64,000 nucleotides of DNA from Vescimonas cirricatena (GTDB lineage: Bacteria; Bacillota; Clostridia; Oscillospirales; Oscillospiraceae): assembly GCF_020687045.1 (NCBI RefSeq), contig NZ_JAJEPW010000005.1, positions 16,473 to 80,472 on the forward strand, given 5' to 3'. Under the pieces are notes generated by a model. It saw nothing but the letters and a program-made list of their open reading frames with translations. It did no database searches and was not told where the DNA came from. The translations under genes were made by a program, and so were the position numbers. Shown here piece by piece: positions 7,394 through 16,891 of this stretch. Numbering within the stretch: position 1 is the stretch's first letter; each line of letters begins with the position of its first letter.

Positions 7394-9863
7394 GTTTGTA
7401 CAGGATTATTTGCCCATCCGCGACCTGAAAAATGGGATCATTGAAACGACGGACAACCGCTACATAAAAATCCTTGAGATCGAGCCGATCAACTTCACGC
7501 TGCGCTCCGATGAGGAGCAGTTCAACATCATCTCCAGCTTTGCCAGCTGGCTGAAGATATCCCCCATGCGGCTGCAGTTCAAGTCCATTACGCGCCGCGC
7601 GGACTCGGATAAGCACATATCCATGATCTGCGAGGAATTGGAACACGAGGAGAATCCGCAATGTAAGGAGCTTGGCGAAGATTATATCGGACTCATCAAG
7701 GATGTGGGAAATCGGGAAGCGCTGACGAGGCGCTTCTTTCTGATTTTCCAGTATGAGGCGGTAGGCCGCAACGAAAGCGACGACTATGCAAAGATCTATG
7801 GCATGCTCCAGACCGCCGAGCAGACAGCGCGGGCGTATTTCATGCAATGCGGCAACAGCATCGTCCAGTCCAAAGACCCGGATGAAGCGACTGCCGAAAT
7901 CCTATACATGTTTTACAATCGGCGCTCCTGCACGGACGAGCCGTTTTCCTCCCGCGTAGATCGCATCGTGGTGGACACCATGGCGGCAAAGAAGAAAATC
8001 ATCGGCATGGACCCGGTGCCGCCTATCCGTATGACCAACTTTCTGGCGCCCCGCGGCATCGACCTGAGCCATTATAACTATGTCGTTATGGACGGGCTGT
8101 ACTATTCCTTCCTCTACATCAAGGCAGGCGGGTATCCAAGCCGCGTCCGGGCCGGCTGGATGTCCTCACTCATCAACGCCGGAGAAGGAGTGGATATCGA
8201 CGTCCATCTCCGCCGTGAGAACCGCAGCCGCACCATAGATAAGGTCGCCCAGCGGATCAGGCTCAACCGCACCAAGCTCAAGAGCATGCAGGATACCAGC
8301 ACCGATTATGAGGAGCTGACCAATTCCATACAGGCGGGCTATTTTATCAAGAATGGAATCGCCAACTACAACGAGGACCTCTTTTACATGAGCGTTTTCA
8401 TCACCGTATCGGCCAAAACCTACGAGGAATTACTTTGGCGCAAGCAGCAGATGGTGGATATGCTCAAATCTATGGATATGTACACCAGCGAGTGCAGCTT
8501 TCAGCAGGAGGCCGCACTGCAGTCGGTGATGCCGTTCCTGAAAATCTCGCCCAAGCTTGAGAAAAAGGCGCAGCGCAATGTGCTGACCAGCGGCGCCGCA
8601 TCCAGCTATATCTTCACCAGCTTTGAGCTGTCGGACGACAATGGCGTGCTGTTGGGCATCAACCGATACAACAACTCCCTGTGCATCGTGGATCTGTTCA
8701 ACACAAAGATCAATAAAAATGCCAACCTGAACCTGCTGGGCACATCGGGCGCAGGAAAGACCTTCACCATGCAGCTGCTGGCGCTTCGGATGCGGATGCG
8801 CGGCATTCAGTGCTACATTCTGGCGCCCATCAAGGGACACGAATTCCGTAGAGCCTGCAATAAGATCGGCGGCGAGTTTATCAAGATCGCACCGGGCTCC
8901 CCCCACTGCATCAACGTAATGGAGATACGGCATACCATGTCGCCGGAGATGGAGCTGATTGACGAGATCGATTATGTGGAGATGGGCTCCATGCTGGCTC
9001 GAAAAATTCAGCAGCTCATGACCTTCTTCGGCCTGCTGATCCCCGATATGAGCAATGAAGAGGAACAGATGCTGGATGAAGCGTTGATCCGAACCTATGC
9101 GGACTTCGGCATCACCCATGATAACGACTCCATCTATACGGATATGGCCTCCGCTCCGCCCAAAATGAAGCAGATGCCTATCCTGGGCGACCTGCATAAG
9201 CACCTGCAGGAGAATCCCATGACCCAGCGGCTGGCGGCCATCATCAGCCGTTTTGTCACCGGCAGCGCCCAAAGCTTCAACAGGCAGACCAATGTAGACC
9301 TCTCTAATAAATACATCGTACTTGACCTGTCGGAGCTGAAGGGCAAGCTGCTTCCGGTGGGCATGTTCATCGCACTGGATTATGTGTGGGATCAGATAAA
9401 GTCCGACCGCACCAAACGCAAAGCCATCTTTATCGACGAGATCTGGCAGCTGATCGGCGCCAGCTCCAACCGCATGGCCGCAGAGTTTTGCCTTGAGATA
9501 TTCAAGGTTATCCGCGGCTTCGGCGGAGCGGCCATTTCCGCAACGCAGGATCTGTCGGATTTCTTCGGTCTGGAGGACGGCAAGTACGGCAGGGCGATCA
9601 TCAACAACTCCAAGAACAAGATCATTCTGAACCTGGAGCCGGACGAGGCCCGCTATGTACAGGAAACGCTGAAGCTCACCCGCACGGAGATCCGCGCCAT
9701 CACCCGCTTCGAGCGCGGCGAGGCGCTCATCAGCTCCAACAACAACAAAGTGCCCGTGGTGGTGAAGGCCTCCAAGCTGGAAAAGGAAATGATCACCACG
9801 GATCGTGCCGAACTGGAGGCAATCCTCAAAGAACGGCAGAGGGAGAAAACGCATTCAGCGTAG
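7347..9863 (+). CDS. virB4: VirB4-type conjugation ATPase
   Basis: An 838-residue type IV secretion ATPase. The Walker A motif GTSGAGKT is at residues 465-472 and Walker B (AIFIDE) at about 693-698, followed by the arginine-containing C-terminal ATPase core. The N-terminal 450 residues match the VirB4/TraE-type domain that docks to the membrane pore. It powers assembly and substrate transfer of the mating channel and probably sits under the PrgI/VirB6-like proteins. ATG 7347 is chosen because AGGAGG (7329-7334) is 12 bases upstream; the longer open frame overlaps prgI without a ribosome site. Confidence 0.95.
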   Translation: MAKAKGKRNHRKEKLEFVQDYLPIRDLKNGIIETTDNRYIKILEIEPINFTLRSDEEQFNIISSFASWLKISPMRLQFKSITRRADSDKHISMICEELEHEENPQCKELGEDYIGLIKDVGNREALTRRFFLIFQYEAVGRNESDDYAKIYGMLQTAEQTARAYFMQCGNSIVQSKDPDEATAEILYMFYNRRSCTDEPFSSRVDRIVVDTMAAKKKIIGMDPVPPIRMTNFLAPRGIDLSHYNYVVMDGLYYSFLYIKAGGYPSRVRAGWMSSLINAGEGVDIDVHLRRENRSRTIDKVAQRIRLNRTKLKSMQDTSTDYEELTNSIQAGYFIKNGIANYNEDLFYMSVFITVSAKTYEELLWRKQQMVDMLKSMDMYTSECSFQQEAALQSVMPFLKISPKLEKKAQRNVLTSGAASSYIFTSFELSDDNGVLLGINRYNNSLCIVDLFNTKINKNANLNLLGTSGAGKTFTMQLLALRMRMRGIQCYILAPIKGHEFRRACNKIGGEFIKIAPGSPHCINVMEIRHTMSPEMELIDEIDYVEMGSMLARKIQQLMTFFGLLIPDMSNEEEQMLDEALIRTYADFGITHDNDSIYTDMASAPPKMKQMPILGDLHKHLQENPMTQRLAAIISRFVTGSAQSFNRQTNVDLSNKYIVLDLSELKGKLLPVGMFIALDYVWDQIKSDRTKRKAIFIDEIWQLIGASSNRMAAEFCLEIFKVIRGFGGAAISATQDLSDFFGLEDGKYGRAIINNSKNKIILNLEPDEARYVQETLKLTRTEIRAITRFERGEALISSNNNKVPVVVKASKLEKEMITTDRAELEAILKERQREKTHSA

Positions 9864-9911
9864 AATACGCATTTCGCAAAGAATACGCACACACAGAAGG
9901 AGGTGAACAAC

Positions 9912-10478
9912 ATGCTGCTTGATGATGAGCGCCATGTGATCAAATGGTTGTCGCAGTACGGCGCACTGACCAAAACACAGGTAATCCGACTGCTGCGGGA
10001 CAAAACCCAGGAGACGGCGGAGAAGATTCTTCGCAACCTGAAAAGGGAGCATCAAATCTCGGATGTGGCCGGTGGCTACTATCTGGCTTTGGATGGGCTA
10101 TGCAAGCCGGATCAGCGGACGATCCTTGCCGTATGGGTGCTGCTGCGGTTTATCGACTATGTGGATCCCATGGCGCATTATCCTGCGGTCTACCCGTCCC
10201 AAATCTTTTTTCTGAAGGAAAACACCGGCTATGAGATCGTTGTGCTGTATGACGGCGAGCAGCACCTTAGCAAGCTGCTGCAGCCGCAGGATGACGAGAT
10301 GAAATATATCTTTGTCCTGCCCAATATCGCCATGGCGTCCCAGATGATGCTCCCCAAGGCGCCCTGCCTGTTTGCAACCGTCAACTTTGCCGGGCAGGAA
10401 GAACCGGACATTACATTTTACACAGAGGAGGCTGCAACCGATGGACTCGATAAACTCGTTCATTCATCTGCTGGATAA
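9912..10478 (+). CDS. ICE accessory protein with N-terminal winged helix
   Basis: 188 residues. The first 50 residues (DERHVIKWLSQYGALTKTQV, then a second helix pair) look like a winged helix-turn-helix; the rest is a mixed alpha/beta domain without a motif I know. Homologues I recall are annotated only as DUF proteins next to VirB4 in clostridial ICEs. Start at ATG 9912 after AAGGAGGTG; the GTG at 9903 lies inside that ribosome site. The 3' end overlaps the next gene by 38 bases. A role in element regulation or relaxosome DNA binding is possible but unproven. Confidence 0.65.
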   Translation: MLLDDERHVIKWLSQYGALTKTQVIRLLRDKTQETAEKILRNLKREHQISDVAGGYYLALDGLCKPDQRTILAVWVLLRFIDYVDPMAHYPAVYPSQIFFLKENTGYEIVVLYDGEQHLSKLLQPQDDEMKYIFVLPNIAMASQMMLPKAPCLFATVNFAGQEEPDITFYTEEAATDGLDKLVHSSAG

Positions 10479-11145
10479 AATAGAGACGCAGGATCGACGG
10501 CTCGGCATGACCATAAAAAATCTCCGCTGTCTGACCGGAGGGAAAAGCATGGAGCTGGCGTATGCCATGGCGCTGAAGCTGGCTGAGGAAAGCGAAAAAT
10601 TGACGCTGCTGACCAGAGCGCTTCCCGCCTACACGGGAAATCCGCGGGCGCTGCAGGATGTGGATGCGGTTGCAGCAGAGTCGGTTCCAATAGAAGCGGG
10701 CTTTACCATCGAAGGCTGGTTCTGCATCCGGCTGCCTCTGCTGCTCCCCAAAAAGGAGAGGGGCTCCGCCTCCTATATTCGGGGCATCCTGTATCCGGCG
10801 CTCAGGAGCTTCTTTCAGGGCAAAGCGCCGGTTCGATACCCCGAAAGCATCATGATATTCCGCCATGTATATGAAAAAGGCAGGCCGGAGCGTCGGTACC
10901 GGGATCATGACAATATTGAGGTCAATATGGTCTCCGATACCGTCGCTATGTATGTGCTTACGGATGACGCGCCGCCGTGCTGCGATCATTTCTACTGCAG
11001 CGCGGCCTCCACGCAGGAGCGTACGGAGGTGTATGTGGTCCCGGCACGGGATTTTCCCCAGTGGCTGGTGCTGGAGCCCCTGATCCCGGATGAGGGGGTG
11101 ATGCTCCATGAAAATGTGCCGGAGCAGCGTCAAAAACATGTGTAA
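10441..11145 (+). CDS. Hypothetical ICE protein
   Basis: 234 residues, soluble, no signal peptide or membrane span. It begins with a helical segment (SINSFIHLLDKIETQDRRLG) and continues with a mixed fold with conserved-looking aromatic residues (EGWFCIRLPLLLPK). No catalytic motif recognised. The start ATG 10441 follows AGAGGAGG and lies inside the preceding gene, so the pair is probably translationally coupled; the longer frame from 10372 lacks a ribosome site. Its location between virB4 and virD4 suggests a transfer or control role. Confidence 0.65.
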   Translation: MDSINSFIHLLDKIETQDRRLGMTIKNLRCLTGGKSMELAYAMALKLAEESEKLTLLTRALPAYTGNPRALQDVDAVAAESVPIEAGFTIEGWFCIRLPLLLPKKERGSASYIRGILYPALRSFFQGKAPVRYPESIMIFRHVYEKGRPERRYRDHDNIEVNMVSDTVAMYVLTDDAPPCCDHFYCSAASTQERTEVYVVPARDFPQWLVLEPLIPDEGVMLHENVPEQRQKHV

Positions 11146-11261
11146 AAACAGGGCAAAAACCCGCCTCCCCAATGACATATCTTTTAACAGCCGGAAAACA
11201 CCGATGAAACCGATATTTTTCAGGCTTTTTGCGCGGACGGTTTCCGACAAAGAGAGCAGTC

Positions 11262-12431
11262 ATGTTGTCGGAAAGCTCCTGCATTCCGGGGTTTGAAACA
11301 ATGATTACCGTTCGGCCGGGAAGTCATGTGCATCGGCTTATCACAGTGCTCGGGCTCGCCGGCGAATACCCTGTCCGTTCGCTTGGCGTGCTGGGAAACG
11401 AGCGTACTCTCAGAGCGCTGGTGAGTAAACTTTCCACAACACAGGAGCTTCGTAACCCAGATACCGATGAGCGGATGAGGGTAAAGCTGCTGCAGATGAC
11501 CGGCATCGGGAATGCCAAAGCGATTCGTTTCTGTAAGGGCGCTCTCCCCATACTGGAATGGATACATCCGGACGCATACGGCTATTATATGGCCGCGTTT
11601 TACAATCATAGATTCCCCGGCGGTATGGCGCATCGGGACCGTAACCTTCGGGTTGCCGAGACGATTGGGATGCACCTGACCGCCGGTGTCGAGACAAGGG
11701 CCTATCTACTCCCCGCCTTGCAAAACCGGGCTATCCTTCGGATAACACCGGACGTGCCTGCCTTCTATCTGGCGCGGGACTTCAAAAAGATCACCCCAGC
11801 GGAACAGAACAAAACCATGTTTACACGCATCGTCGGCGCAATCTTCTATCCGGGCGGCTGTTACGCCGTTTACAACACGCGGAACGCCGCGATGAAATGG
11901 AACGGCATGGGAGAGTTCAAAGCACTCCACAGCCTGACAGAGCTTGCTCGCATGAATGCCGGGGTTCAGAGCATCGACTCCGCAATCCTGCTGGGCGAGT
12001 CCTATGATACGGCGCTGACCACACTGCTGGAGTCGGATAAAAACCGGCGACTGGAACTTCGGTTTGACGGAATCTATCGGCACATCTATTTTGTGCCCAT
12101 GAATGTCGGCGGCATCCGGCAGTTCAGATTGCTCACCGTCCCAGACTGGAAAGAAAAGCTGCTTGAGCTGCTGTTCGACCCAGACGTCCGGTCATATAAC
12201 CGGGGATTCATGGAATACGACGCCAGTATCGGCGGCACCTGTGTTTTCTCACATCTTGACGGCGACATCGCACGCCTGATCCGTTTTCGTGAGGCAATGC
12301 AGACCGGCGCAGGGAGCTTCGAGGTGCTCTGCTTCGATGATCAAGCGCCCTTTCTAAGAGAGTATCTTGGCCCGTATATCACACTCAAAACCATCGACGC
12401 TGCCACAGTAGAAGCAGAACTGGGACTATAA
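11262..12431 (+). CDS. Hypothetical ICE protein with helix-turn-helix-like N-terminus
   Basis: About 389 residues. Residues 20-60 (HRLITVLGLAGEYPVRSLGV) fit a winged-helix fold, like replication-relaxation or relaxosome accessory factors, but I cannot assign a family. The rest is a soluble alpha/beta protein. The start is uncertain: ATG 11262 and ATG 11301 both have weak ribosome sites. It ends 11 bases before the proposed virD4 start, so the genes are co-transcribed. Confidence 0.65.
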   Translation: MLSESSCIPGFETMITVRPGSHVHRLITVLGLAGEYPVRSLGVLGNERTLRALVSKLSTTQELRNPDTDERMRVKLLQMTGIGNAKAIRFCKGALPILEWIHPDAYGYYMAAFYNHRFPGGMAHRDRNLRVAETIGMHLTAGVETRAYLLPALQNRAILRITPDVPAFYLARDFKKITPAEQNKTMFTRIVGAIFYPGGCYAVYNTRNAAMKWNGMGEFKALHSLTELARMNAGVQSIDSAILLGESYDTALTTLLESDKNRRLELRFDGIYRHIYFVPMNVGGIRQFRLLTVPDWKEKLLELLFDPDVRSYNRGFMEYDASIGGTCVFSHLDGDIARLIRFREAMQTGAGSFEVLCFDDQAPFLREYLGPYITLKTIDAATVEAELGL

Positions 12432-12442
12432 AGGAGGAATGC

Positions 12443-14326
12443 ATTCTGGATAAAAAGCGAGCAGCAGCCATCATCGCCGTCTCCATACCGGGACTCATCA
12501 CCCTGCTTTACCTGGGCGGAGTGCTTGGCCAATTGCTGATAAACTACGAGCTTTGGATGAATTCCGGCGGTCTTACAGGGCAAACGACCATCGGCGCCGT
12601 AGACTGGAATCCGATCGTGTGTCTGGGCAGCGCCTTCAGCATCCCGGGGCTAAAAAGCATCGGTATACTGCTGCTGACCGGGGTCGGTATCACCGCCTAT
12701 GTGCGTTTCCACGATAAATTCAGCTCCAAGGACTACGATGAACGCGGATTTACCCGCAGCAAGTACGGAACCTACGGCACCGCATCATGGATGAAGGACA
12801 AGGAGCTGAAAGAGATTCTGGAGATCAAGCCTCCGTCGCAGGCCGATGGCATCATTTTGGGCGAAAAAAACGGCAGCGTCGTCTGCTTACCTAAAGACAC
12901 CAGACTGAACCGCCACATCGCCGTATTCGGTGCATCCGGTACCCGAAAATCCCGTGGCGTGATCCGTCCGGCGCTGTTCACCATACTCAAGCGAGGAGAG
13001 TCGGCGGTCATTACGGATCCGAAGGCGGAGCTCTATAACGATACCGCCGAGTTGTTCCGCAAGAACGGGTATGAGGTAAAAGTATTCAACCTGGTAGACC
13101 CCCGGCACGGCGACTCATGGAACTGCATGTCAGACCTGAACGGCGATACTCTGCTGGCGCAGGTGTTGACCAATGTCATCATCTCCAACACCAGTGAGGG
13201 CAAGGGCGACCATTTCTGGGACAACGGCGAGGCCAATTTGCTCAAAGCGCTGGTGCTCTATATCGATCTGGACAGGAGCCGCAGCCCGGAGACGAAGAAC
13301 CTGGCGGCCGCCTACCAGCTCCTGACCCAAAACAGCGAACGGCAGCTGACGGCACTTTTTGAAAAGCTGCCGCTGGATCACCCCGCCCGTGCGCCGTTCA
13401 ATCTTTTCTCGCAGGCCAGCGACACGGTGCGTTCCGGCATCGTCCTTGGACTCGGCACCCGGTTACAGGTCTTACAGAACGAGGCTGTGCGGGACATCAT
13501 CAGCCGCAGCGATATCGATCTCACGGCGCCAGGCAAGCGCAAATGCGCCTACTTCGTCATACTCAGCGATCAGGACGCAACGATGGCGTTTCTGTCCTCG
13601 CTGTTCTTTTCGTTTCTATTCATCAAGTTGGTGCGCTATGCCGACAGCACGCCGGAGCTGCGCTGCAAAGTTCCGGTCAACCTCATCTTCGATGAGTTCA
13701 ACAATGTGGGCAAGCTCGGCAGCGCAGCGGACGGTTCGGATTTCGCCCGTACGCTCAGCGTTATCCGCAGCCGTGCGATCTATGTGATGCTGGCCGTGCA
13801 GAGCCTCGGTCAGCTCCAGAACCGGTATCCCAACAATCTCTGGGCGGAGATCGTCGGCAACCTGGACGTGCAGCTCATGCTGGGCTGTACCGATGAGGTC
13901 AGCGCCGAGTACTTCTCCGCGCGGAGCGGCGATATGTCGGTGGAGATCAACTCCACCATGACCGTGCGCAAGACCATTGCCGTAGCGCAGGTCATCCCCC
14001 AATACCGTCAGACGGAGGGCCAGGGGCGCAGACGGCTGCTGACTCCGGACGAGGTGCTGCGCATCCCAAACGAGGAACTGCTGGTGGTCATCCGAGGACA
14101 CAATGTCCTGAAACTGAAAAAATTTGATTATGCTGACCACCCGCTGGCCAAGGAATTGACTCCCGTCAGCATTCTTGACTACACACCCCCGCACGCGGCA
14201 GCGCCTTTTCTCCAGACCGAGACGACTTTGCCACACGCAGTGTCTGAGGAGCGGCCGCACACATCGTCCATACCCTCAAAACGCAGAACTCTGTACAGCT
14301 CCGCGAAACCGCCGAGCGAGTTTTGA
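12443..14326 (+). CDS. virD4: VirD4/TraG type IV coupling protein
   Basis: About 627 residues. Two N-terminal membrane helices (residues 6-27 and about 70-88) anchor a cytoplasmic ATPase. The P-loop reads GASGTRKS at 163-170, with Arg where a Gly is usual, and Walker B is LIFDE at 414-418. Coupling proteins bring relaxase-bound DNA to the channel. The first usual start codon, GTG 12521, would cut the first helix in half and has no ribosome site. AAAGGAGG (12430-12437) instead serves ATT 12443 (or CTG 12446), so a non-standard start is proposed. The C-terminal tail is Pro/Ser-rich. Confidence 0.9.
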   Translation: MLDKKRAAAIIAVSIPGLITLLYLGGVLGQLLINYELWMNSGGLTGQTTIGAVDWNPIVCLGSAFSIPGLKSIGILLLTGVGITAYVRFHDKFSSKDYDERGFTRSKYGTYGTASWMKDKELKEILEIKPPSQADGIILGEKNGSVVCLPKDTRLNRHIAVFGASGTRKSRGVIRPALFTILKRGESAVITDPKAELYNDTAELFRKNGYEVKVFNLVDPRHGDSWNCMSDLNGDTLLAQVLTNVIISNTSEGKGDHFWDNGEANLLKALVLYIDLDRSRSPETKNLAAAYQLLTQNSERQLTALFEKLPLDHPARAPFNLFSQASDTVRSGIVLGLGTRLQVLQNEAVRDIISRSDIDLTAPGKRKCAYFVILSDQDATMAFLSSLFFSFLFIKLVRYADSTPELRCKVPVNLIFDEFNNVGKLGSAADGSDFARTLSVIRSRAIYVMLAVQSLGQLQNRYPNNLWAEIVGNLDVQLMLGCTDEVSAEYFSARSGDMSVEINSTMTVRKTIAVAQVIPQYRQTEGQGRRRLLTPDEVLRIPNEELLVVIRGHNVLKLKKFDYADHPLAKELTPVSILDYTPPHAAAPFLQTETTLPHAVSEERPHTSSIPSKRRTLYSSAKPPSEF

Positions 14327-14483
14327 ACTCAATGCTTTAACTAAAAAGCTGACATTTAACTTTAGTGATGTTGTAATGCTGAAAGATAGTTAAATTGGTG
14401 GCGAGCAACTGGACTATATCACAAAACACCGAGCGTATCGGCAATACGGACAGACTAACAAATAAAACACATTATCGGCAGAT

Positions 14484-14512
14484 GAGCGTCTCAGAAATGG
14501 GACGCTCTTTTT
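14484..14512 (+). terminator. Terminator-like hairpin before the S1-domain gene
   Basis: GAGCGTC (14484-14490) pairs with GACGCTC (14501-14507), followed by five T. The next ribosome site, CGGAGG, starts at 14531. The remaining spacer 14327-14483 shows no gene. Confidence 0.75.
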
Positions 14513-14544
14513 ATATTCAAACAAAAGAAACGGAGGATCAAACA

Positions 14545-15951
14545 ATGGCAACGAAAAAAACGGCGGTGATCCCGGAAGAAGAAATTCTTGCGGCCGCAAC
14601 GGAAGAAAACATCAATGAACACTCATTACATCAGACTGAAACCGAACCTGAGCCGGATAGAGTGCTTAGCGCTGAAGGGGCGCCCGGAGACGCTGATCTC
14701 ATCGACATTTGCCAGACTGATTCCGAATCTGCGAATCCCGAAGGGATGCCGATCGAAGACGCCGCGCGCAACACCCCGGAAGCACCGGTATCCCAGACCG
14801 GATCGGGCACTGAACTTCCCGGAGAATTCCCGGCCGGATCCGATGAATTAACTGCGCCGGAAGCTCCGGCGTCCCAGACCGATTCCGACTTGGATGAGAA
14901 AAAGCCTGAAGAGAGCCCGCCGGCCCGCCGAACCAGAAAACCAAGAGCTAAGAAAAGTGAGTCTGACACAGCGGCGGCAGAACCGCCCGGGGATGCATCC
15001 GACGGCGTCGAAGCTCCGGAGAAGAAGCCGCGCAGGCGCGCCGCTGCCAGACCGGCGTCGCCGGTGGTATCCATCGACGAGCGCCCCAGTGTGGAAACGG
15101 AAGCGGACAAAGCCCGCAACGATTTGCTGGACCTGGTAGAATCCTTAAAGACCAAACGGATCCTGACCGGGACCATTCAGGGCATCGAACGCCCCGCTGA
15201 CCATCCCTCGCGTTCTCTTGCAGTCATTTATCATGGCGATATCAAGGTTATTATTCCTGCGGAGGAGGCGGTGGAGCCGCCGGAGGATTTCCGCGGCAGG
15301 CTTCCGGAGGATGTGCTGCACTATATGGTCACCAAGCGCCTGGGGGCGGAAGTGGATTACATCATCAAGGGTATCGACGCCAAGGCAGGCGTTGCAGTCG
15401 GCAGCCGTCTTGAGGCTATGTCCGCTAAGCGCCGAGCGTACTATTTCGGTACAGACCGGGATGGAAACAATCTGCTCTACGAAGGTATCTGTGCGGAAGC
15501 TCGCGTCGTATCCGTCATTCGTGCCGGCATCTTCGTGGATCTGTTTGGCTTGGAGGTCTACATCCCTCTTCGTGAGCTGAGCTACCAGCGTATGCTGGAT
15601 GCGCAGGACAGCTTTCAGCCCGGGCAGCGCATTCTGGTTAAAATCCTGAGCATCGACCGCAGTGACCGAACCCGTATCCGGCTCAGCGCCTCCATCAAGC
15701 AGGCCGGCGAGAATCCCTATGAAAAGGCGCTGCGGCGTTATTCTGTGGGCAACCGCTATGTAGGTACTGTCAGTATGGTGGACATGAACGGTGTGTTCGT
15801 CTCACTGGACGGAGGCATCGACTGTCTGTGCAGCTATCCTAAGCGCGGGCGCCCGCCCAGAGGCTCTCGCGTAACGGTACGGATTCTGGGCATCAACAAC
15901 GAATCCAATCGAATCTGGGGAGCGATCACACACATCGCTACCCCGAGATGA
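14545..15951 (+). CDS. ICE-encoded S1-domain RNA-binding protein with acidic, basic-patched N-terminus
   Basis: 468 residues. The first ~190 are disordered, rich in Pro, Glu, Ala and Thr with imperfect PEAPxSQTxS repeats, and carry two basic patches (RRTRKPRAKK, KKPRRRAAAR). The C-terminal half has an OB/S1-like region near 205-245 and two clear S1 motifs, about 310-380 (GICAEARVVSVIRAGIFVDL ... IRLSASI) and 395-460 (GNRYVGTVSMVDMNGVFVSL). S1 domains bind single-stranded RNA, as in ribosomal protein S1 or PNPase. The ATG at 14545 follows CGGAGG. It is not ribosomal S1 itself. An RNA-binding regulator of the element is an attractive but unproven role. Confidence 0.8.
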   Translation: MATKKTAVIPEEEILAAATEENINEHSLHQTETEPEPDRVLSAEGAPGDADLIDICQTDSESANPEGMPIEDAARNTPEAPVSQTGSGTELPGEFPAGSDELTAPEAPASQTDSDLDEKKPEESPPARRTRKPRAKKSESDTAAAEPPGDASDGVEAPEKKPRRRAAARPASPVVSIDERPSVETEADKARNDLLDLVESLKTKRILTGTIQGIERPADHPSRSLAVIYHGDIKVIIPAEEAVEPPEDFRGRLPEDVLHYMVTKRLGAEVDYIIKGIDAKAGVAVGSRLEAMSAKRRAYYFGTDRDGNNLLYEGICAEARVVSVIRAGIFVDLFGLEVYIPLRELSYQRMLDAQDSFQPGQRILVKILSIDRSDRTRIRLSASIKQAGENPYEKALRRYSVGNRYVGTVSMVDMNGVFVSLDGGIDCLCSYPKRGRPPRGSRVTVRILGINNESNRIWGAITHIATPR

Positions 15952-15989
15952 CTGGAGCGAACAGAAAATGACAAGGAGGTTGAACAACT

Positions 15990-16403
15990 ATGCTTGATTA
16001 CGATCTGACCCGCGCAGAGCAGGTCAGAAGAACGGATCTTGCGCAAAAAGCCCGCAGAATGATCCTGTCCCACATGAAGGTGGAGGCGGAGGACGAAACT
16101 TCGCTGACGCTGGATCACCGCGGCTACTATATGCAGATCTCGTTCTCGCCGCTGCACCCGCTGCTGGTCGTCTGCCTGGCTAAGGCGATCCGAAACCCGG
16201 ATGGCGCACGAAAACAGCAGCTTGCCAACGAACTGAACCTGCACAGCGTGTTGGGCAGCCACGCCATCAATGAGGACGTCGGCTGTTATTCCTATCGCGC
16301 TACCCACTGGCTGGATACGGAGCTCACGCCGGAACGGTTCTTTGAAATACTCAGCCGCTGCGTTGACGAAGCGGATCGTGGCTATTTCAATCTGGCAGGA
16401 TGA
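15990..16403 (+). CDS. Hypothetical ICE protein, 137 residues
   Basis: A small acidic soluble protein with alternating helix and strand; the central HRGYYMQISFSPLHPLLVV segment is two amphipathic strands, reminiscent of YbjN/secretion-chaperone folds. I do not recognise a family. It starts at ATG 15990 after AAGGAGGTT and follows the S1-domain gene by 38 bases, so it is probably in the same transcript. Confidence 0.6.
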   Translation: MLDYDLTRAEQVRRTDLAQKARRMILSHMKVEAEDETSLTLDHRGYYMQISFSPLHPLLVVCLAKAIRNPDGARKQQLANELNLHSVLGSHAINEDVGCYSYRATHWLDTELTPERFFEILSRCVDEADRGYFNLAG

Positions 16404-16891
16404 GCATATTGCTGTAATGCTCAGTGCGTATCCGCGTACCGGACAACCCCACCGCCTCCCGGCAGTACCCGGGGAAAAGTCTCAAGCGAGAGCCGGGAGC
16501 CATACTGCGACACTCCGGAGTACACCTTACAGCCGTCAAGCCCTCCGGAATCAGAACCGGCCATACTCAAAGAGCCGGCCATGAACGAACCTCATTTGCG
16601 CGAAACCGCGGCGTTGGAGTTGGTTTCACCTATGACTCTACCGCAACGGGACGCCGGGATACCCCCATTATCGCCGGAGATATCCATCCATCCGGCGCGG
16701 GATATCAAATCGTGGCTGGAACTGTACGCAGCAGACGGCATCATATATTTCTGCGTTTGGGCGCAGCTGAGAACAGAAGCGTGATACGATCTGTATATCG
16801 GCTGCACCTGAGCCAAACCACATCACGCAGCGAGAAGCGCATCGGAAACGGTGCGCTTCTTTGCTGCAAAAAAACAGGAGGTAAAGGAACG
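16404..16891 (+). other. 488-bp spacer without convincing gene, ending in a leader hairpin
   Basis: Several frames are open here, including one fused to the adhesin gene, but none has a ribosome site or protein-like composition. It may hold the adhesin promoter or a decayed gene. Confidence 0.4.
16833..16862 (+). terminator. Terminator-like hairpin before the adhesin gene
   Basis: AGAAGCGCA (16833-16841) pairs exactly with TGCGCTTCT (16852-16860), followed by TT. The ribosome site AGGAGG begins at 16876, only 14 bases later. Confidence 0.7.

Noticed and set aside
16581..16784. 67-codon frame between the hypothetical gene and the adhesin
   Set aside because: No ribosome site, no family resemblance, and another frame is equally open; kept as empty spacer.
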